Source: Methylobacter psychrophilus (GTDB taxonomy: Bacteria > Pseudomonadota > Gammaproteobacteria > Methylococcales > Methylomonadaceae). Taken from it: 64,000 bases of DNA. The position numbers and the translations under genes were made by a program. Location: NCBI RefSeq assembly GCF_025583945.1, contig NZ_JAOEGU010000016.1:1-64000 (forward strand), given 5' to 3'. The notes under the pieces are model-generated. The model was given only the letters and a program-made list of their open reading frames with translations, ran no database searches and was not told where the DNA came from. Below, piece by piece: positions 61,063 to 64,000 of this stretch. Numbering within the stretch: position 1 is the first letter of the stretch; each line of letters begins with the position of its first letter.

Positions 61063-62373
61063 TTAAGATACCTGCTGTTGCTGTTTATCCATAACATCAC
61101 TAAACTTGACCGTCTCATCAGATACTTTTGCCTGGGCAACTAACCATTCAACCGCTTGATCTTCCAAAACCATCTGCTGAACATCGTTTAATCGGCTTTC
61201 ATCAGAGTAATACCAATTTACAACATCTTCAGGACGTTCATAACTTTTCGCAATATCTTCAATGGTTGAACGTACTTTATCAGCATTTATTTGAATAGTA
61301 TTTTTTTGGATAATTTCACCCAAAATCAAACCCAATGCTACGCGACGCTTGGCTTGACCTTCAAATATGTCTCTTGGTAACTTTAGATCATCCAGCTTCA
61401 TTTTCTGTCTTTTAGCTGTTTCGATATAAGGCTTCATCAAGTTTTCCACTTCGACATCAACCAATGTATTGGGTACCGTTAACTGAATCCTCTCATACAA
61501 AGCATCCATTACCGAGCCTTTCAACTTGCTACGTAACGCCTGCTCCAACTCTCTTTCCATATTATTTCTAACATCATTACGGAAAGACTCAATTGAACCA
61601 TCTTCAATACCGTATGCTTTAACGAATTCTTCATCAATTTCGGGCAATAGTGGCTCTTCAACTTTGATAACGTCAACTATAAACTCTGCTACTTTACCTG
61701 CCAGTTTTTCGTTACCGTAATCTTCCGGAAAACTTAATTGAAAAGTTTTATTGGCACCGACTTCAAGACCAACCAAATTATCTTCAAATCCGGGAATCAT
61801 TTTTTTCAAACCGCAAACGACCTGAAAATCTTCTACTTTACCGTCGGTAAAGTTTTCGCCTTCAGTAGTACCTGTAAAAGTGATAGTGACATTATCCTGA
61901 TCTTGAACCGGACGATCAACTACATGCCAAGTTTGCTTTTGAGCTCTTAGCTTCCCGATCATGTTATCAACATCACTATCGCTAACTGTAGCAATAGGGC
62001 GCATCACTTCAAGTTGATCAACACCTTCCAAGGAAATATCAGGGTAAACTTCAAACACGGCAGTATATTTAAAGCCGTCAGTTTCATCCAAAGGTTGTAT
62101 ATGAGGGTGTCCGGCAGGCTTTAAATCCTGACCTTCCAAAGCATCATAGTAAGTTTCTTTAATCAAATCACTGGCGATTTCGCCTCGAACCCTGTCGCCA
62201 AACATTTTCTTAACGACTTGCTGAGGTACTTTGCCAGGGCGAAAACCATCAATTTTAACTTCACGTGCTAACGTCTTTAAACGCTCTGCCATTTTCTCCT
62301 GAACAACGGCTTCGGGCACGCTAACAGTCATTTTCCTGCTTAATTCGGATGTCTTTTCGACAGAAACTTGCAT
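61063..62373 (-). CDS. tig: Trigger factor, ribosome-associated chaperone and prolyl isomerase
   Basis: Trigger factor binds the ribosome exit tunnel and shields new chains. The 436-residue protein has the ribosome-binding loop GFRPGKVP, a central FKBP-type domain (DNVTITFTGTTEGENF, PGFEDNLVGL), and a helical C-terminal chaperone domain. It is the first gene of tig-clpP-clpX, with GAGGTAAATAA before the ATG. Confidence 0.98.
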   Translation of the reverse strand: MQVSVEKTSELSRKMTVSVPEAVVQEKMAERLKTLAREVKIDGFRPGKVPQQVVKKMFGDRVRGEIASDLIKETYYDALEGQDLKPAGHPHIQPLDETDGFKYTAVFEVYPDISLEGVDQLEVMRPIATVSDSDVDNMIGKLRAQKQTWHVVDRPVQDQDNVTITFTGTTEGENFTDGKVEDFQVVCGLKKMIPGFEDNLVGLEVGANKTFQLSFPEDYGNEKLAGKVAEFIVDVIKVEEPLLPEIDEEFVKAYGIEDGSIESFRNDVRNNMERELEQALRSKLKGSVMDALYERIQLTVPNTLVDVEVENLMKPYIETAKRQKMKLDDLKLPRDIFEGQAKRRVALGLILGEIIQKNTIQINADKVRSTIEDIAKSYERPEDVVNWYYSDESRLNDVQQMVLEDQAVEWLVAQAKVSDETVKFSDVMDKQQQQVS

Positions 62374-62443
62374 TTATTTACCTCAATACATTAGATAGAA
62401 GAGTTTTGATGAATACCGATTAGACGGTTTAAAAGAGCTGGAG

Positions 62444-62465
62444 ATAAAACGATGGGGCGTTTTAT
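62444..62465 (-). terminator. Possible terminator downstream of tRNA-Leu
   Basis: ATAAAACG pairs with CGTTTTAT across a six-base loop 15 bases after the tRNA. The stem is AT-rich and the T tract is weak, so this is tentative. Confidence 0.35.
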
Positions 62466-62479
62466 TTTATAGAATTGGG

Positions 62480-62564
62480 TGGTGCGAATGGAGAGACTCG
62501 AACTCTCACAGGATAACCTACTGGAACCTAAATCCAGCGCGTCTACCAGTTCCGCCACATTCGC
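62480..62564 (-). tRNA. tRNA-Leu (anticodon TAG)
   Basis: The 85-base gene has acceptor GCGAATG/CATTCGC, anticodon TAG in GGATTTAGGTTCC, a class II variable arm, T-loop TTCGAGT and an encoded CCA. Confidence 0.96.
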
Positions 62565-62632
62565 ACATTTAGCTTGCAAAGTATAATGACATACTGCTTA
62601 TTTGGCAAGAAATATTTTCAAAAGATTTACAA

Positions 62633-63487
62633 TCAAATGCTTACAGACACATCAAAACCCAAAAACCGAATTTGATCAGCAAATGCATTTAATATTTCCG
62701 GGGATAACGGTGCCAACAACAGTGCTTCAGGCTGTAACGAAGGTCTGGCTATGGTGTACAACATAACTGTCTGTAAATTACAGCCACTTTTTTTAATATC
62801 CATTAATAAATTAAGATAAGCCTGCTTTTCTTTATCAGACAAACCTTGTTTATTATAATCCACTAAACAGGTTTGCAGCTTTGTTGTACACAGCGTTGCC
62901 GAAAGCAGCAGATTTTCCACACTGGCCTTGCAACTTTGTGCAGTATTGTTAATCAAGGCCCTACCTTCTTCAGTAGCGCTATCCAGCTTAAACCAGACTT
63001 CTCCACCATAAGAATTTAAACTCTTTAATCCAGCCTGTACTTTAGCTTGATGCACCAAACTACCGTTAGTAATGAGCACATAATTACTGTGCGGGAAAAC
63101 ACCGGCCTCTGTTGCTATTTTGCCAATCAAATCAATTGCCTCGGCAAATTCTTTTAAGCTGGTCGGCTCACCATTGCCGGCAATTGCAATATCCTTAATC
63201 ACCTGCTGATTTTTATCAACCTGAAAACGCTGATAAAAATCACCATTAAGTACCTCGCCAAGAAAAAACCTTAACTCATTTTCCAATAATTTAAAATCCA
63301 TTGCAGGTGCAGTCCCAATTTTTAACCCAGGTACCTGGCAATAAATACAGCGCCAATTACAGGCATTATTGGTATTAAAATTTATACCAATCGATAGTCC
63401 GCCCATACGCCGGGAAATAACCGGGTAGACATATTTTAACCCGACAACATCGGAACAATGATCAGTTGTTGTTAATTTCGATACCAT
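62633..63487 (-). CDS. Radical SAM family protein
   Basis: This 284-residue protein carries the radical SAM cluster motif CNWRCIYC (Cys-x3-Cys-x2-Cys), which binds a 4Fe-4S cluster and S-adenosylmethionine. The GNGEPTSLKEF motif that contacts the methionine follows. The family resembles COG0731-type radical SAM proteins, whose substrates are mostly unknown. No extra cluster domain is visible at the C-terminus. It stands alone; neighbours give no clue to its substrate. Confidence 0.87.
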   Translation of the reverse strand: MVSKLTTTDHCSDVVGLKYVYPVISRRMGGLSIGINFNTNNACNWRCIYCQVPGLKIGTAPAMDFKLLENELRFFLGEVLNGDFYQRFQVDKNQQVIKDIAIAGNGEPTSLKEFAEAIDLIGKIATEAGVFPHSNYVLITNGSLVHQAKVQAGLKSLNSYGGEVWFKLDSATEEGRALINNTAQSCKASVENLLLSATLCTTKLQTCLVDYNKQGLSDKEKQAYLNLLMDIKKSGCNLQTVMLYTIARPSLQPEALLLAPLSPEILNAFADQIRFLGFDVSVSI

Positions 63488-63774
63488 AACCTTACCTGGA
63501 AGTGATTTTAAATAACATTATTCGATAATTTTCATTACTGTTTTTAGATGGCGTCTACCACACTAAACTTTTAACTACTTTAACCTCAAAAACCAATTTC
63601 GTACAAGAAAGCACTAAACTGACAATGCCGGTATCAAGGAAAATTCAGGTACATTACCCGACTTTGGAATAAATAAAGGCTGATTTACCGGGCTTTTTGC
63701 TTATACACCTAAAACACTTTGTATTTATGATGATATCCGCTGAACCATTATTCGATATTTTTTAATGGACGGAT

Positions 63775-64000
63775 TTGAATACTAGCGTCAGTCAAAACAA
63801 TATTAATTTTTCATCAGGAACCATCCATTGCCATGGCAATACATTAACTATACAATCGCTTCACACAAGCATTAGCAGACCTCAAGCAACGACCATCAAA
63901 CCTGTCATTAACCACCTGCATCCTGAATTAATTGCTAATAAATCTGCCACAAATGTCGATATCCAACATTTAGTCCGGCTTTCATTAGCTGTCCTGATCC
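63775..64000 (+). CDS. Possible start of an unidentified gene cut by the window edge
   Basis: From a TTG at 63775 a frame stays open for 75 codons to the end of the window without a stop (NTSVSQNNINFSSGTIH...LVRLSLAVLI). The codon content is unremarkable and no domain is recognisable. No strong ribosome binding site is visible. It may be a real gene start or chance. Confidence 0.3.
   Translation, partial: MNTSVSQNNINFSSGTIHCHGNTLTIQSLHTSISRPQATTIKPVINHLHPELIANKSATNVDIQHLVRLSLAVLI

Overview
The window reads as a gammaproteobacterial chromosome carrying a large accessory region. The right part (about 46.95-64 kb) is ordinary core genome: tRNA-Asn/Arg/Ser, csrA, a peptide ABC transporter set, fabI, and the conserved block tig-clpP-clpX-lon-hupB-ppiD with further tRNAs. 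Gene order there is typical of Gammaproteobacteria. A methanotroph-like relative (Methylococcales) is my guess from the style of the TonB receptor and the moderate GC content; no diagnostic gene for that group lies in the window.

The left part (about 1.7-33.9 kb) is a nearly complete IncP/RP4-type conjugation system. Tra1 is present as traC-(traD-like)-traF-traG-traI(with embedded traH-like frame)-traJ on the minus strand, an RP4-like oriT with a recognisable nic site, and traK-traL-traM on the plus strand. Tra2 is present as trbA-B-C-D-E-F-G-H-I-J-K-L-N on the minus strand, followed by the control genes korA (frameshifted), korB and kfrB. Protein lengths, gene order and catalytic residues follow RP4 closely. 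Three sites resembling the KorB operator (TTTAGCSGCTAAA) lie at trbA, at korA and inside trbJ. I see no replication initiator, incC partner or integrase in the window, so the element may be an integrated plasmid or an ICE whose integrase lies outside.

Between traM and kfrB sits cargo. Its core is a three-gene operon that matches the Detocs anti-phage system: a large soluble histidine-kinase-like protein (dtcA), a stand-alone receiver (dtcB) and a receiver fused to a nucleoside-phosphorylase domain (dtcC, predicted ATP-cleaving effector). Three unrecognised genes and REP/transposase-like debris follow it.

From 34 to 42 kb there is a second accessory block: a TonB-dependent receptor overlapping a cytochrome P450, then a double-receiver response regulator converging on an operon of an unknown protein, a periplasmic binding protein and a membrane histidine kinase. 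From 42 to 46.2 kb there is a remnant of a different, SPI-7/PFGI-1-class integrating element: a ParB-like protein, a DUF2857-like protein, an STY4528-like replication protein, twin palindromes and an AlpA-like regulator. That remnant ends close to the tRNA cluster that marks the return to core chromosome.

The extreme left end holds a truncated antitoxin with its ParE-like toxin and an aldo/keto reductase; the right end cuts into an unidentified open frame.
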